Part shown: positions 14,698-22,072 of the stretch, in pieces
Layout: every line of letters starts with the position of its first letter
How positions within the stretch are numbered: position 1 is the stretch's first letter
Origin: Modestobacter excelsi
Lineage (GTDB): Bacteria; Actinomycetota; Actinomycetes; Mycobacteriales; Geodermatophilaceae
Direction of reading: 5' to 3'
Assembly: GCF_005930495.1 (NCBI RefSeq)
Contig: NZ_SJEX01000043.1
Span: 1-42,249 of the forward strand
Length of the DNA: 42,249 bases
Notes under the pieces: generated by a model
The model's database searches: none
Told to the model about the DNA's origin: nothing
Seen by the model: only the letters and a program-made list of their open reading frames with translations
Program-made: the position numbers and the translations under genes

Positions 14698-15559
14698 AGG
14701 TCGAGGGGTCTCGGTCGGGGAAACGCGCCCGGGCCAGGGCGTAGACCCCGAACGCGGCGAAGCCGACCGCGACCGCGGTGAGCAGCCACTGCCCGGTCGG
14801 GACGCCGGCGATCGCGTGCATCGCGCCGTCCAGCCCGGTCGCCGTCGACACGTCCTCCGTCGCCGCGGCGTAGACCAGCAGGCCGCCGGAGACGGCGAAC
14901 GCGACGCCCTTGGCCACGTAGCCCACCGAGCCGATCCGCTCGATGAGCGGCTCCCACCGGTCCGGAGCGGCGGCCAGGTCGACGTCCTTCATGAACCCGC
15001 CGGTCAGCCCGCGCACCAGCGTGTACGTGCCGACCGCGGCCACCACGACGCCGACGCCGACCACGGCGACCGCGCCGCCGGGGATCTCCAGGGCGTCGTC
15101 GGTCAGCTCCCGGAACCGGTCGGCGGCGTCGTAGTCGGCACCGACGGCGAAGAAGAGCGCGGTGACCCCGAGGACGGCGTAGACCGCGCCCTTCGCGGTG
15201 CACTTGGCGCAGACGACGGCCGTGCGCAGCCGCCGGGCCGGGCGGAGCAGGCCGGCCCACACGCGCAGCACCTCCCCGGCCTGCCACAGCGCCAGCGCCA
15301 GCATGCCCAGCCCGATCACCCAGAGGAGCACCCGGCCGCCGGGGGAACCGGAGACCGTCTGCAGCGCACCGGTCTGGTCGGCGTCCTCGGCGCGCGGACC
15401 GACGGCCCAGGCCACCCGGAAGGCGAGCCAGCCGATCAGGACGTGCAGGACGCCGTAGGCCACCAGCCCCACCCGGGCCAGGTGGGTCAGCACCGGGTGG
15501 TCGGTCACCTCGCGGGCGCGGGCGACGGCGTCGTGCACCCGTTGCAGGACGGCGGTCAC
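14696..15559 (-). CDS. DUF1206 family membrane protein
   Basis: A 287-residue integral membrane protein with about six transmembrane helices in three two-helix units, the internal repeat expected for DUF1206. Repeat signatures are LARVGLVAYGVLHVLIGW, CTAKGAVYAVLGVTALF and IGSVGYVAKGVAFAVSG, each followed by a GLDGA-like or DQTGAL-like loop. The function of the family is unknown. The start used is the GTG at 15559; the N-terminal amphipathic segment then precedes the first helix by about 20 residues. The gene follows a paralogue on the same strand by 40 nt, so the two are probably co-transcribed after a tandem duplication. Confidence 0.88.
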   Translation of the reverse strand: MTAVLQRVHDAVARAREVTDHPVLTHLARVGLVAYGVLHVLIGWLAFRVAWAVGPRAEDADQTGALQTVSGSPGGRVLLWVIGLGMLALALWQAGEVLRVWAGLLRPARRLRTAVVCAKCTAKGAVYAVLGVTALFFAVGADYDAADRFRELTDDALEIPGGAVAVVGVGVVVAAVGTYTLVRGLTGGFMKDVDLAAAPDRWEPLIERIGSVGYVAKGVAFAVSGGLLVYAAATEDVSTATGLDGAMHAIAGVPTGQWLLTAVAVGFAAFGVYALARARFPDRDPST

Positions 15560-15599
15560 CCCGCGATCGTGCCCGAGCCCGGGCGCGCCCGCTCGGCGG

Positions 15600-16436
15600 T
15601 CACGTGCGCTCGGGGTAGCGGGCCCGGAAGAGGCAGAAGACGCCGAACGCCGCGATGCCGAGCGCGACCACGGTGAGCAGTGCCTTGCCGAAGGGGGCGT
15701 CCAGCAGCGTGCGCATGGCGCCGTCCAGGCCGCTGGCCTTCGCCGGGTCGAAGGTGATCGCCGCCCAGCCGATCAGCCCGCCGACCAGGGCGAGCGCGAC
15801 CCCCTTCGCCGGGTACCCGACCAGGCCGAGCCGCTCGATCACCTGCCGCTGCCCGGCGGTGGCCTGCGCGGTGTCGATCTCCTTCATGAAGTGCTTCGTG
15901 ACGCCCTTGCGCACGTGGTAGACGCCCACGCCGATGACCACCAGCGCGGCGACGCCGACCAGGAACCGGCCGGCCGGCCAGCTGAACACCCCGGCGACGG
16001 CCGACTGCTGCTGCTGCCCGCTCGACTGCCCGCCGCCGGTGGCGAACCTGATCGCGGTGACGGCGAGGAAGACGTAGACGACCGCCTTCGCGACCGACTT
16101 GACGATCTTCCCGGTGGCCTTCTTCTTCGCGTCGCCGGAGCCGCGCAGCCGCGGGGTCCAGCGCAGCACCTCGGCGAGCTGCCACAGGGCCAGGGCGATG
16201 AGCCCGACGGCCAGCACCCACAGCAGCCCCTTGCCGAACGGCTTGGAGGCCAGCGTGGCCATGGCCCCGGACTGGTCGGCGGTGCCGCCGCCCCCGCCCC
16301 AGGCCAGCTGCAGGGCCAGCCAGGCCACCAGCAGGTGGACGATGCCCAGGGCGATCAGCCCGACGCGGGCCAGGTTCTCCAGCGCGTCGCTGTTGCCCGC
16401 CCGGTCGGCGCTGGACGAGATGCCCGGTCTGGTCAC
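15600..16436 (-). CDS. DUF1206 family membrane protein (paralogue)
   Basis: A 278-residue membrane protein homologous along its length to the next gene downstream. The three repeat units begin LARVGLIALGIVHLLVAW, VAKAVVYVFLAVTAI and LGLVGYPAKGVALALVGG, with a KASGLDGAMRTLLDAPFGK loop near the end. The start is GTG at 16436 (VTRPGISSS), supported by AAGGGA six nt upstream; a GTG 51 bases further upstream is in frame but lacks that site. A low-complexity SSGQQQQS loop after the fourth helix region sets it apart from the paralogue. Function unknown. Confidence 0.88.
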   Translation of the reverse strand: MTRPGISSSADRAGNSDALENLARVGLIALGIVHLLVAWLALQLAWGGGGGTADQSGAMATLASKPFGKGLLWVLAVGLIALALWQLAEVLRWTPRLRGSGDAKKKATGKIVKSVAKAVVYVFLAVTAIRFATGGGQSSGQQQQSAVAGVFSWPAGRFLVGVAALVVIGVGVYHVRKGVTKHFMKEIDTAQATAGQRQVIERLGLVGYPAKGVALALVGGLIGWAAITFDPAKASGLDGAMRTLLDAPFGKALLTVVALGIAAFGVFCLFRARYPERT

Positions 16437-16694
16437 GGTGGGTCCCTTCGGTCGCGGGAGCGGACGGCGCCCGGATCCGGTGCTCACGTTCCCGTGGCCG
16501 CTCAGATTGGCACAACCGCAGGTCGGATGCGCGCCGGACAGGCGCGGCGTCAGCCGACCGGGTGCCGGGCGCGGGCGGAGCAGTGGACGCCGGACGACCC
16601 GGTGCCCCGAACCGGTCCGGGCCCGCGGCCGGGGTTCCTCGCGGGCGGACGGTGCGCCTGGGTGGTGCGGTCCCCGGTGGGGGAGACTGGGGGC

Positions 16695-17330
16695 GTGACG
16701 AACGCCGTGACCACCGGCCGGCTGGCCGGAGCCCCCGCCGCCCCGCCCACGCCGCAGCAGGCCCGGTCGACCTGGCCGCGGATGGCCGCCCTCGGTGCCG
16801 CCCTGCTGGTGCTCGGTGTGCTGGCGCTGACCTGGTCCGGGACCGGGCCGCGGCTGCTGCTGGCGGCGCTCGGCCTGTTCGCCGTCGTCCGCGGCATCGT
16901 GCTGCTCCGCAGCGCCCGCGCCGGTGAGGTCGAGCGGTCCGGCGCGGTCCTCGGCGCCGGTGCCGTCTGGGTCGGCCTCGTCCTCGCCGCGCTGGCGCTG
17001 GTGTCCGCCACCACGGCCGGCTGGGCCCTCGTCGCCGCCGTCGTGCTGCTGCCGCCGGTGCTGGCCGCCGCGGTGGCCGCCCGCCGCGCCGCACTGGCCG
17101 CCGCCGCGGTGGTCGCCGCCGCCCTCGCGCTCGGGCTGCTCGCCGGCGCCGACGCCCTGCTGTCCACCGGGCGGGTCGTCGTCGGCGTGGTCGTGGCGGC
17201 GCTCGGGTTGGCCAACCTGGTCGGTGCCGCCGGCATGGCCCGGATCGCCCGCCGTCCGGCGCCCGCCCCCGTGTCGGCCGGGTGCGGTGGCTGCGCCTGC
17301 GGCGCCGGCGGCTGCGGCGCGCTCGGCTGA
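16695..17330 (+). CDS. hypothetical multi-pass membrane protein with a Cys/Gly-rich tail
   Basis: A 211-residue protein made almost entirely of Ala/Leu/Val-rich helices, probably six, in residues about 28-185. A short basic segment (ARIARRPAPAPVS) then leads into an unusual C-terminus, GCGGCACGAGGCGALG, with four cysteines in 13 residues that could bind a metal or form disulfides. I do not recognise a family; the helical region has no charged motif that suggests a transport substrate. The GTG at 16695 follows a purine-rich stretch (GGGGGAGACTGGGGGC). It is divergent from the DUF1206 pair and lies 143 bases before the zinc finger microprotein on the same strand. Confidence 0.75.
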   Translation: MTNAVTTGRLAGAPAAPPTPQQARSTWPRMAALGAALLVLGVLALTWSGTGPRLLLAALGLFAVVRGIVLLRSARAGEVERSGAVLGAGAVWVGLVLAALALVSATTAGWALVAAVVLLPPVLAAAVAARRAALAAAAVVAAALALGLLAGADALLSTGRVVVGVVVAALGLANLVGAAGMARIARRPAPAPVSAGCGGCACGAGGCGALG

Positions 17331-17473
17331 TCCCCGGGCGCGTCCCCCAGTCGTTCCCCGCCGGACACCTCCCCGTCATGCGACCGATCTAGCGTCGTGC
17401 GCACGGTGGGTCGGTGACCCCGACCCGCCGGCGCAGCGGCCGCGACCGTCGGCCGGGCACGGAGGAGGGGGAC

Positions 17474-17575
17474 ATGCGCACCATCGAACGCACGGTGTGG
17501 ACCTGCGACAACTGCAGGCACGCCAACGCCGCTGACCGCAAGCGGTGCACCGACTGCGGCACCACCCGGCACTGA
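17474..17575 (+). CDS. 33-residue RanBP2-type zinc finger microprotein
   Basis: This tiny gene encodes one zinc finger and little else. The core, WTCDNCRHANAADRKRC followed by TDCG, fits the RanBP2-type consensus W-x-C-x2-C-x3-N-x6-C-x2-C exactly (Trp9, Cys11, Cys14, Asn18, Cys25, Cys28). In eukaryotes such fingers bind single-stranded RNA or ubiquitin; in bacteria their role is mostly unknown. The start is strongly supported by GGAGGAGG about 8 nt before the ATG at 17474. The codons are high-GC like the neighbours, and the stop is followed by a non-coding stretch containing tandem repeats. It sits between the Cys-tailed membrane protein and the catalase-like/macro-SIR2 genes on the same strand. 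Confidence 0.75.
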   Translation: MRTIERTVWTCDNCRHANAADRKRCTDCGTTRH

Positions 17576-17607
17576 GGACCGAGGCCCGCGACCGCGCGCG
17601 ACGAGGC

Positions 17608-17652
17608 GCCGGTACGTGGGCTGCCGGTACGTGGGCTGCCGGTACGTGGGCG
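17608..17652 (+). repeat. three tandem copies of a 15-bp unit
   Basis: GCCGGTACGTGGGCT at 17608-17622 and 17623-17637, and a third copy at 17638-17652 that differs in the last base. The repeats lie 44 bases upstream of the catalase-like gene. The period (about 1.4 helical turns) and location make them possible binding sites, but they could also be a neutral slippage product. Confidence 0.7.
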
Positions 17653-17675
17653 CCCGCAGGAGTGACCGGACCTCC

Positions 17676-17691
17676 GCGGGGTAACCCCCGC
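17676..17691 (+). promoter_or_regulatory. stem-loop covering the ribosome binding region of the catalase-like gene
   Basis: GCGGGG (17676-17681), loop TAAC, CCCCGC (17686-17691). It ends 4 bases before the ATG at 17696 and takes the place where a Shine-Dalgarno site would be. It could lower translation initiation. Sequence observation only. Confidence 0.35.
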
Positions 17692-17695
17692 AGAC

Positions 17696-18382
17696 ATGGC
17701 AGACCTCGTGGACGCCGCCGGCCGGCTGGTCGCCGTCCCCATCGCCGCGCTGACCCGGGTCCGCGGCGCCAAGCCGATGCACCCCCGGGGGACCCTGTTC
17801 ACCGCGGTGCTGCAGCGGACCGGGCTGGCCGGCGGCATCCCCTGGCTGGACGCCACCGGCCGCGACGACGTCCTGGTCCGGATCTCCCGCGGCGCCGGGC
17901 TGCCCCCTGCGCTGCCCGACCTGCTCGGCTTCGCGCTCCGGGTGCCGGGTGAGCGCCCGGTCGACCTGCTGCTCTCCTCGACCGGCCGCGGGCGGTGGAC
18001 CCGGCGGGTGCCGGTGCTGCGCCGCGACGCGGCGACCGGCTACGGCTCGATCATGGCCTACCGCAGCGCCGCCGGGCCGGTGTGGCTGGCCGCCGATCCC
18101 ACCGGCGGCCCGCTGCCCACCGCCCGCGACCGGCTGGCCGCGGCCGCGCCCGGCCGGGTCGTCGTCCTGTCCGCGGCCGTCGGCCGGGGCCCGTGGGCGC
18201 GCTTCGGCACCGTGACGCTGGGGGAGCCGAGCACGCCGCCGGACCCGGAGCAGCCCTTCGACGCGGTCCAGCACCCGCCACCGGGGCTGGTCGCCGACGG
18301 CCCGCTCGCCCGGTTCCGCCGCCCCGCGTACGCCGCGGCCCGCGCCGCCCGTGGCGTCGCGCTGGAGACCGGCCCGCGGTGA
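17696..18382 (+). CDS. catalase-like (heme-domain-like) family protein
   Basis: A 228-residue protein that resembles the short actinobacterial proteins of the catalase-like superfamily, sometimes labelled phosphodiesterase in databases without evidence. Matching features are the early KPMHPRGTLFTAVLQ block, DVLVRISRGAGLPPALPDLL, the DLLLSSTGRGR stretch, YGSIMAYRS and a C-terminal FRRPAYAAARAARG. It is far shorter than true catalases (about 480 residues or more), so peroxide dismutation should not be assumed; a partial heme pocket or a purely structural fold is possible. Its TGA overlaps the GTG of the macro-SIR2 gene by four bases, so the two are translationally coupled. No clear Shine-Dalgarno precedes the ATG. 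Confidence 0.8.
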   Translation: MADLVDAAGRLVAVPIAALTRVRGAKPMHPRGTLFTAVLQRTGLAGGIPWLDATGRDDVLVRISRGAGLPPALPDLLGFALRVPGERPVDLLLSSTGRGRWTRRVPVLRRDAATGYGSIMAYRSAAGPVWLAADPTGGPLPTARDRLAAAAPGRVVVLSAAVGRGPWARFGTVTLGEPSTPPDPEQPFDAVQHPPPGLVADGPLARFRRPAYAAARAARGVALETGPR

Positions 18383-19938
18383 GCGGTCACGTCTTCGTCG
18401 TCGGCGCGGACCTGACCCGGCTGTCCTGCGACGACGTCGTCGTCCCCACCGACCGGTCCCGGCGGGTGACCGCGAGCTGGGTGCCGCTGCTGCCCGCGGA
18501 CGCCGTCGCGGCGCAGGACGAGGACGGGGCGTGCGTGACCGGCACCTGGTACGGCGCGGAACGGGTGCACGAGGTGCCCGGTTGCGGCGACCGGCGCGCC
18601 TGGCTGGTCGACACCGTGGACCCCGATGGCTCCCGGGACGGCGAGCGGGGGCTCAGCTGGCTGCTCGACGGCGCCCGCGAGGTGCTGGCCGCGGTCGCCC
18701 GGCGTGAGGTCCCGGCACCGGCGCACGGGCGGGCCCGCCGCCTGGTCGGGCTCCCGGCGCTGGGCACCGGCTGGGGTGGCGCCGCCGGGCAGCGGGGGGC
18801 CCTGCTCCAGCAGCTGCTGCCGGTGCTCCGCCAGGCCGCCGCCGAGCACGGCTACGACATCGCGCTGGTGCTCCGCCGGCCCAGCGACCTGGCCGCCGCC
18901 CAGCGGGTCCGGCGCGGTGACGGCGGCGGCTGGCGGCTGCCCGAGGCGCTGGCCGCGCTCGCGGAGGACCTGGGCCGGCGGGCCCGCGAGGGGGAGCTGG
19001 CCGTCTTCCTCGGGGCCGGCGTCAGCGCCGCGGCCGGCCTGCCCACCTGGGAGCAGCTGCTCGCGGAGCTCGCCGTCCGCGCCGGCCTGGACGAGGGGTC
19101 GCGCGCCGGGCTGTCCGGCCTCCCGCCGCAGGACGCCGCCGCCCTGCTCGCCCGGGTGCTCGGCCGCGACGAGCTGACCGCCTACGTGCAGGAGCGCTTC
19201 GGCCCGGGCTCGTACTCGCTGGCGCACGCGCTGGTCGCCGCGCTGCCGGTGCGCGAGTTCGTGACCACCAACTACGACCCGCTGGTGGAGCTGGCCGCCG
19301 CCGACATCGGCCGGCCGATGCGGGTGCTGCCCTTCGAGGAGGCCGCGCCGGGCGCGCCCTGGCTGCTCAAGCTGCACGGCGACGCCGCCCACCCGGACAG
19401 CGTCGTGCTGACCCGCGAGCAGTACCTGGAGTTCGGTGACCACCGCAGCGCCCTGGCCGGGGTCCTGCAGTCGCTGCTGCTCACCCGGCACGTCCTCTTC
19501 GTCGGCACCTCGATGCTGGACGACGACCTGATCCGGATCGCCCACCAGGTGCGCACCGTGCTGCACGTGCCCGACCCCGCGGAGCGGCGGCGCAGCGGCA
19601 CCGTGCTGGCACTGCAGGAGGACCCGGTGCGCGCCCGGCTGTGGGAGCGGGACGTCGAGACGGTGGCGATGACCGGTGCGGCGGGGGCCGCTGACGCCTC
19701 CCCGGCCGAGGCGGCCCGCCGGCTCGAGGTGCTGCTGGACCTGCTCGGCTGCCTGTCCAGCCGGCCGACCGGCTACCTGCTGGACCCGGCCTACCGCGGG
19801 CTGCTCGACGAGGAGGAGGCCGCGCTGGCCGACGCCCTGGCCGACGCCGGGGCGGCGCTCGGCGGCGGGGCGGGGCAGAGCTGGGCGGGCCAGGAGGTGC
19901 TCCGGCTGCTGCGCGAGCTGGGTCAGGGCGACGGCTGA
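18379..19938 (+). CDS. macro-like and SIR2-like two-domain protein
   Basis: A 519-residue protein. Residues about 4-180 read as a divergent macro domain: GADLTRLSCDDVVVPTD (first strand and helix, VVPTD in place of the usual VNAAN), AWLVDTVDP, then LVGLPALGTGWGG (the phosphate-binding loop) and DIALVLRRPSDLAAAQRV. Residues about 195-470 form a SIR2-like domain of the NADase type: FLGAGVSAAAGLPTW (nucleotide loop, 210-224), TTNYD with Asn298, KLHGD with His333 (the pair needed for NAD cleavage in ThsA-type SIR2 proteins), and FVGTSMLDDDL. No zinc-binding cysteines typical of protein deacetylases are seen. Macro folds usually bind ADP-ribose and this SIR2 class cleaves NAD in defence systems, so one chain may make or sense ADP-ribose. 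The defence role is inference. Confidence 0.88.
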   Translation: MSGHVFVVGADLTRLSCDDVVVPTDRSRRVTASWVPLLPADAVAAQDEDGACVTGTWYGAERVHEVPGCGDRRAWLVDTVDPDGSRDGERGLSWLLDGAREVLAAVARREVPAPAHGRARRLVGLPALGTGWGGAAGQRGALLQQLLPVLRQAAAEHGYDIALVLRRPSDLAAAQRVRRGDGGGWRLPEALAALAEDLGRRAREGELAVFLGAGVSAAAGLPTWEQLLAELAVRAGLDEGSRAGLSGLPPQDAAALLARVLGRDELTAYVQERFGPGSYSLAHALVAALPVREFVTTNYDPLVELAAADIGRPMRVLPFEEAAPGAPWLLKLHGDAAHPDSVVLTREQYLEFGDHRSALAGVLQSLLLTRHVLFVGTSMLDDDLIRIAHQVRTVLHVPDPAERRRSGTVLALQEDPVRARLWERDVETVAMTGAAGAADASPAEAARRLEVLLDLLGCLSSRPTGYLLDPAYRGLLDEEEAALADALADAGAALGGGAGQSWAGQEVLRLLRELGQGDG

Positions 19939-19975
19939 CCGTTTCCCGCTCCGCTCGCCGGGCAGTGCACCCCCC

Positions 19976-21250
19976 ATGCGCCGGCCCCGGTTCGACCAGT
20001 CCCTGCCCATGCTCGCCAAGGGCTACGCCTGGCTGCCCGACCGGCGGCGCACCGCGGGGCGGGACACCGTGCAGACCCGGCTGCTGGGGGTGCGCCGGAT
20101 GCTGGGGGTCGAGGGCCCGGCCGGTGCGCGGTTCCCCTACGACGAGGACCACGTCCGGCGCAGCGGCGCCCTGCCCGAGCCGGTGGTCAGCACCCTGTTC
20201 GGCCACGGCGCGGTGCACACGCTGGACGGCGAGCCGCACCGGGTGCGCAAGGCGATGTTCGTCCACCTGCTGATGGACGACGGGACCGCCGACCTCGTGG
20301 ACCGGGTCGGCGCGGCCTGGGACGACGCCGTGCCGCGCTGGGCCGCCCAGCCGCAGGTGGTGCTCATGGACGAGGCGGCCCGGGTGCTCACCCGGGGCGT
20401 GTGCGACTGGGCCGGCGTCCCGGTGTCCGACGAGGAGCTGCCGGCCCTCGCCGGTGACCTGACCACCCTCGTCGACGGCTTCGCCACCGGCGCCCCGCGG
20501 CACTGGCGGGCCCGGCGGGTGCGGCAGCGGCGGGAGGCCTGGCTGGCCGGCATCGTCGACGCGGTGCGCGCCGGCGAGCGGACCCCGCCGGCCGGCTCCG
20601 TCCTCGACGTCGTCGCCACCCACCGCGACTCCGAGGGCGAGCTGCTCGAGCCGCGGGTGGCCGCCGTCGAGGTGCTCAACGTCATCCGGCCCACCGTCGC
20701 GGTCAGCTGGTTCCTCGGCTTCGCCGCGCACGCGCTGCACCGCTGGCCGACCGGCCGGGAACGGCTGCGGACCGGAGGCGCCTACGCCACCGCGTTCGCG
20801 CACGAGGTGCGCCGCTACTACCCGTTCGCGCCGTTCATCGGTGGCCGCGCCCCCCGGGAGGTGGAGTGGGACGGCGAGCGGGTGCCGGCCGGCTCGATGG
20901 TGCTGCTGGACCTGTTCGGTCAGGCCCACGACCCGGAGCTGTTCCCCGAGCCCTACGCCTTCCGTCCCGAGCGGTTCCTGACCGAGGACGGCGACCGGGT
21001 CCGCGACATCGGTCCGTGGGAGCTGGTGCCGCAGGGCGCCGGCGACCCGCGCACCGGGCACCGCTGCCCGGGGGAGGACGTCACGGTGGCGCTGCTGGCC
21101 TCGCTGGCCGTCCGGCTGGCCCGCCTGGGGTACCGGCTGCCCGACCAGGACCTGACCATCTCGCTGCGCCGGATCCCGGCCCGGCCGGCCAGCGGGGTGG
21201 TGCTCAGCGACGTGCGGCCGGGTGACCGGCAGGGCCACGCAGGCTGGTGA
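19976..21250 (+). CDS. CYP152-family cytochrome P450 (fatty acid peroxygenase/decarboxylase type)
   Basis: A 424-residue soluble P450 of the CYP152 peroxygenase family (P450 BSbeta, SPalpha, OleT), which uses hydrogen peroxide to hydroxylate or decarboxylate fatty acids without a redox partner. Signatures: NVIRPTVAVSW with the carboxylate-binding Arg238-Pro239, EVRRYYPF with ExxR (277-280), LDLFGQAHDPELF, FRPERF and the heme loop PQGAGDPRTGHRCPG with Cys364. The pocket reads LFGHGAVHTLDG, placing Phe75 and His81 where OleT has Phe79 and His85, rather than the Gln85 of the hydroxylating BSbeta. Terminal alkene formation is therefore possible. The gene begins 37 bases after the macro-SIR2 stop, so it is probably in the same transcript. 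Confidence 0.93.
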   Translation: MRRPRFDQSLPMLAKGYAWLPDRRRTAGRDTVQTRLLGVRRMLGVEGPAGARFPYDEDHVRRSGALPEPVVSTLFGHGAVHTLDGEPHRVRKAMFVHLLMDDGTADLVDRVGAAWDDAVPRWAAQPQVVLMDEAARVLTRGVCDWAGVPVSDEELPALAGDLTTLVDGFATGAPRHWRARRVRQRREAWLAGIVDAVRAGERTPPAGSVLDVVATHRDSEGELLEPRVAAVEVLNVIRPTVAVSWFLGFAAHALHRWPTGRERLRTGGAYATAFAHEVRRYYPFAPFIGGRAPREVEWDGERVPAGSMVLLDLFGQAHDPELFPEPYAFRPERFLTEDGDRVRDIGPWELVPQGAGDPRTGHRCPGEDVTVALLASLAVRLARLGYRLPDQDLTISLRRIPARPASGVVLSDVRPGDRQGHAGW

Positions 21251-21268
21251 CGGAACGGCGCGGTCGCG

Positions 21269-21274
21269 TACCGT
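21269..21274 (+). promoter_or_regulatory. candidate leaderless -10 element of the rsbQ-like gene
   Basis: TACCGT (TANNNT) ends 6 bases before the ATG at 21281, which has no Shine-Dalgarno site. This spacing would place the transcript start at the start codon. It suggests that the phosphatase module can be transcribed independently of the P450 upstream. Confidence 0.4.
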
Positions 21275-21280
21275 CCGAGC

Positions 21281-22072
21281 ATGAACGTCCGCGCACGGAA
21301 CGACGTCCGTGTGAGTGGTGCGGTCGGTGCCCGCCCCATCGTGTTCGCGCACGGCTACGGCTGTGACCAGAACATGTGGCGGTTCATCACCCCCGACTTC
21401 GCGGTCGACCACCAGGTGGTCACCTTCGACCACGTCGGCTTCGGGAACTCCGACCTGTCGGCCTACGACCCGGACCGGTACGAGTCCCTGCACGGGTACG
21501 CCGCCGACGTCGTCGAGGTGATGCGCGACCTGGAGCTGACCGACGCCGTCTTCGTCGGCCACTCGGTCAGCGCCATGATCGGCGTGCTGGCCCACGCCCG
21601 GGCGCCGGAGGTGTTCGGCGCGATGGTGATGGTGGGCCCCAGCGCCCGGTACGTCGACGACGGCGACTACCGCGGCGGGTTCACCCGCGAGCAGATCAGG
21701 GACCTGCTGGACAACCTCGACGCCAACCACCTCGGCTGGTCCACCACGATGGCCCCGGTCATCATGGGCAACCCGGACCGGCCGGAGCTGACCGAGGAGC
21801 TGACCAACAGCTTCTGCCGCACCGACCCCGACGTCGCGCGCCAGTTCGCCCGGGTCTCCTTCCTCTCCGACAACCGCGCCGACCTGCCCGGCGTCGACGT
21901 GCCGAGCCTGGTGCTGCAGTGCTCCGAGGACGTCATCGCCCCCGAGTCGGCCGGTCGCTACGTGGCCGAGCACCTCCCGGACGCCCGCTTCACCCAGCTG
22001 GCGGCCACCGGGCACTGCCCGCACCTCAGCGCCCCGGAGGAGACCACCGCCGCCATCCGGGCGTGGCTGTGA
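21281..22072 (+). CDS. rsbQ: RsbQ-like alpha/beta hydrolase
   Basis: A 263-residue hydrolase very similar in sequence pattern to Bacillus subtilis RsbQ, which is required with the phosphatase RsbP for the energy-stress activation of sigma-B. The start RNDVRVSG, then FAHGYGCDQNMW, FDHVGFGNSDLSAYD, the nucleophile elbow FVGHSVSAM (Ser95), LQCSEDVIAP (Asp217) and ATGHCPHLS (His245) reproduce the RsbQ triad Ser96-Asp219-His247. In B. subtilis a small hydrophobic ligand is thought to be processed in the pocket and passed to the PAS domain of RsbP. Here the stop overlaps the GTG of a PAS-containing PP2C phosphatase, the same gene pairing. The ATG at 21281 agrees with the RsbQ N-terminus. Confidence 0.92.
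   Translation: MNVRARNDVRVSGAVGARPIVFAHGYGCDQNMWRFITPDFAVDHQVVTFDHVGFGNSDLSAYDPDRYESLHGYAADVVEVMRDLELTDAVFVGHSVSAMIGVLAHARAPEVFGAMVMVGPSARYVDDGDYRGGFTREQIRDLLDNLDANHLGWSTTMAPVIMGNPDRPELTEELTNSFCRTDPDVARQFARVSFLSDNRADLPGVDVPSLVLQCSEDVIAPESAGRYVAEHLPDARFTQLAATGHCPHLSAPEETTAAIRAWL

Noticed and set aside
17608-17652. Short direct repeats as a CRISPR array
   Set aside because: Three adjoining 15-bp units without spacers and no cas genes nearby.
19481-22024. 847-codon minus-strand open frame opposite the macro-SIR2, P450 and rsbQ genes
   Set aside because: It overlaps three well-supported plus-strand genes, has a low-complexity composition and no start signal. Similar shadow frames at 21958-25053 minus, 24108-27749 plus and 32000-35446 plus were rejected for the same reasons.
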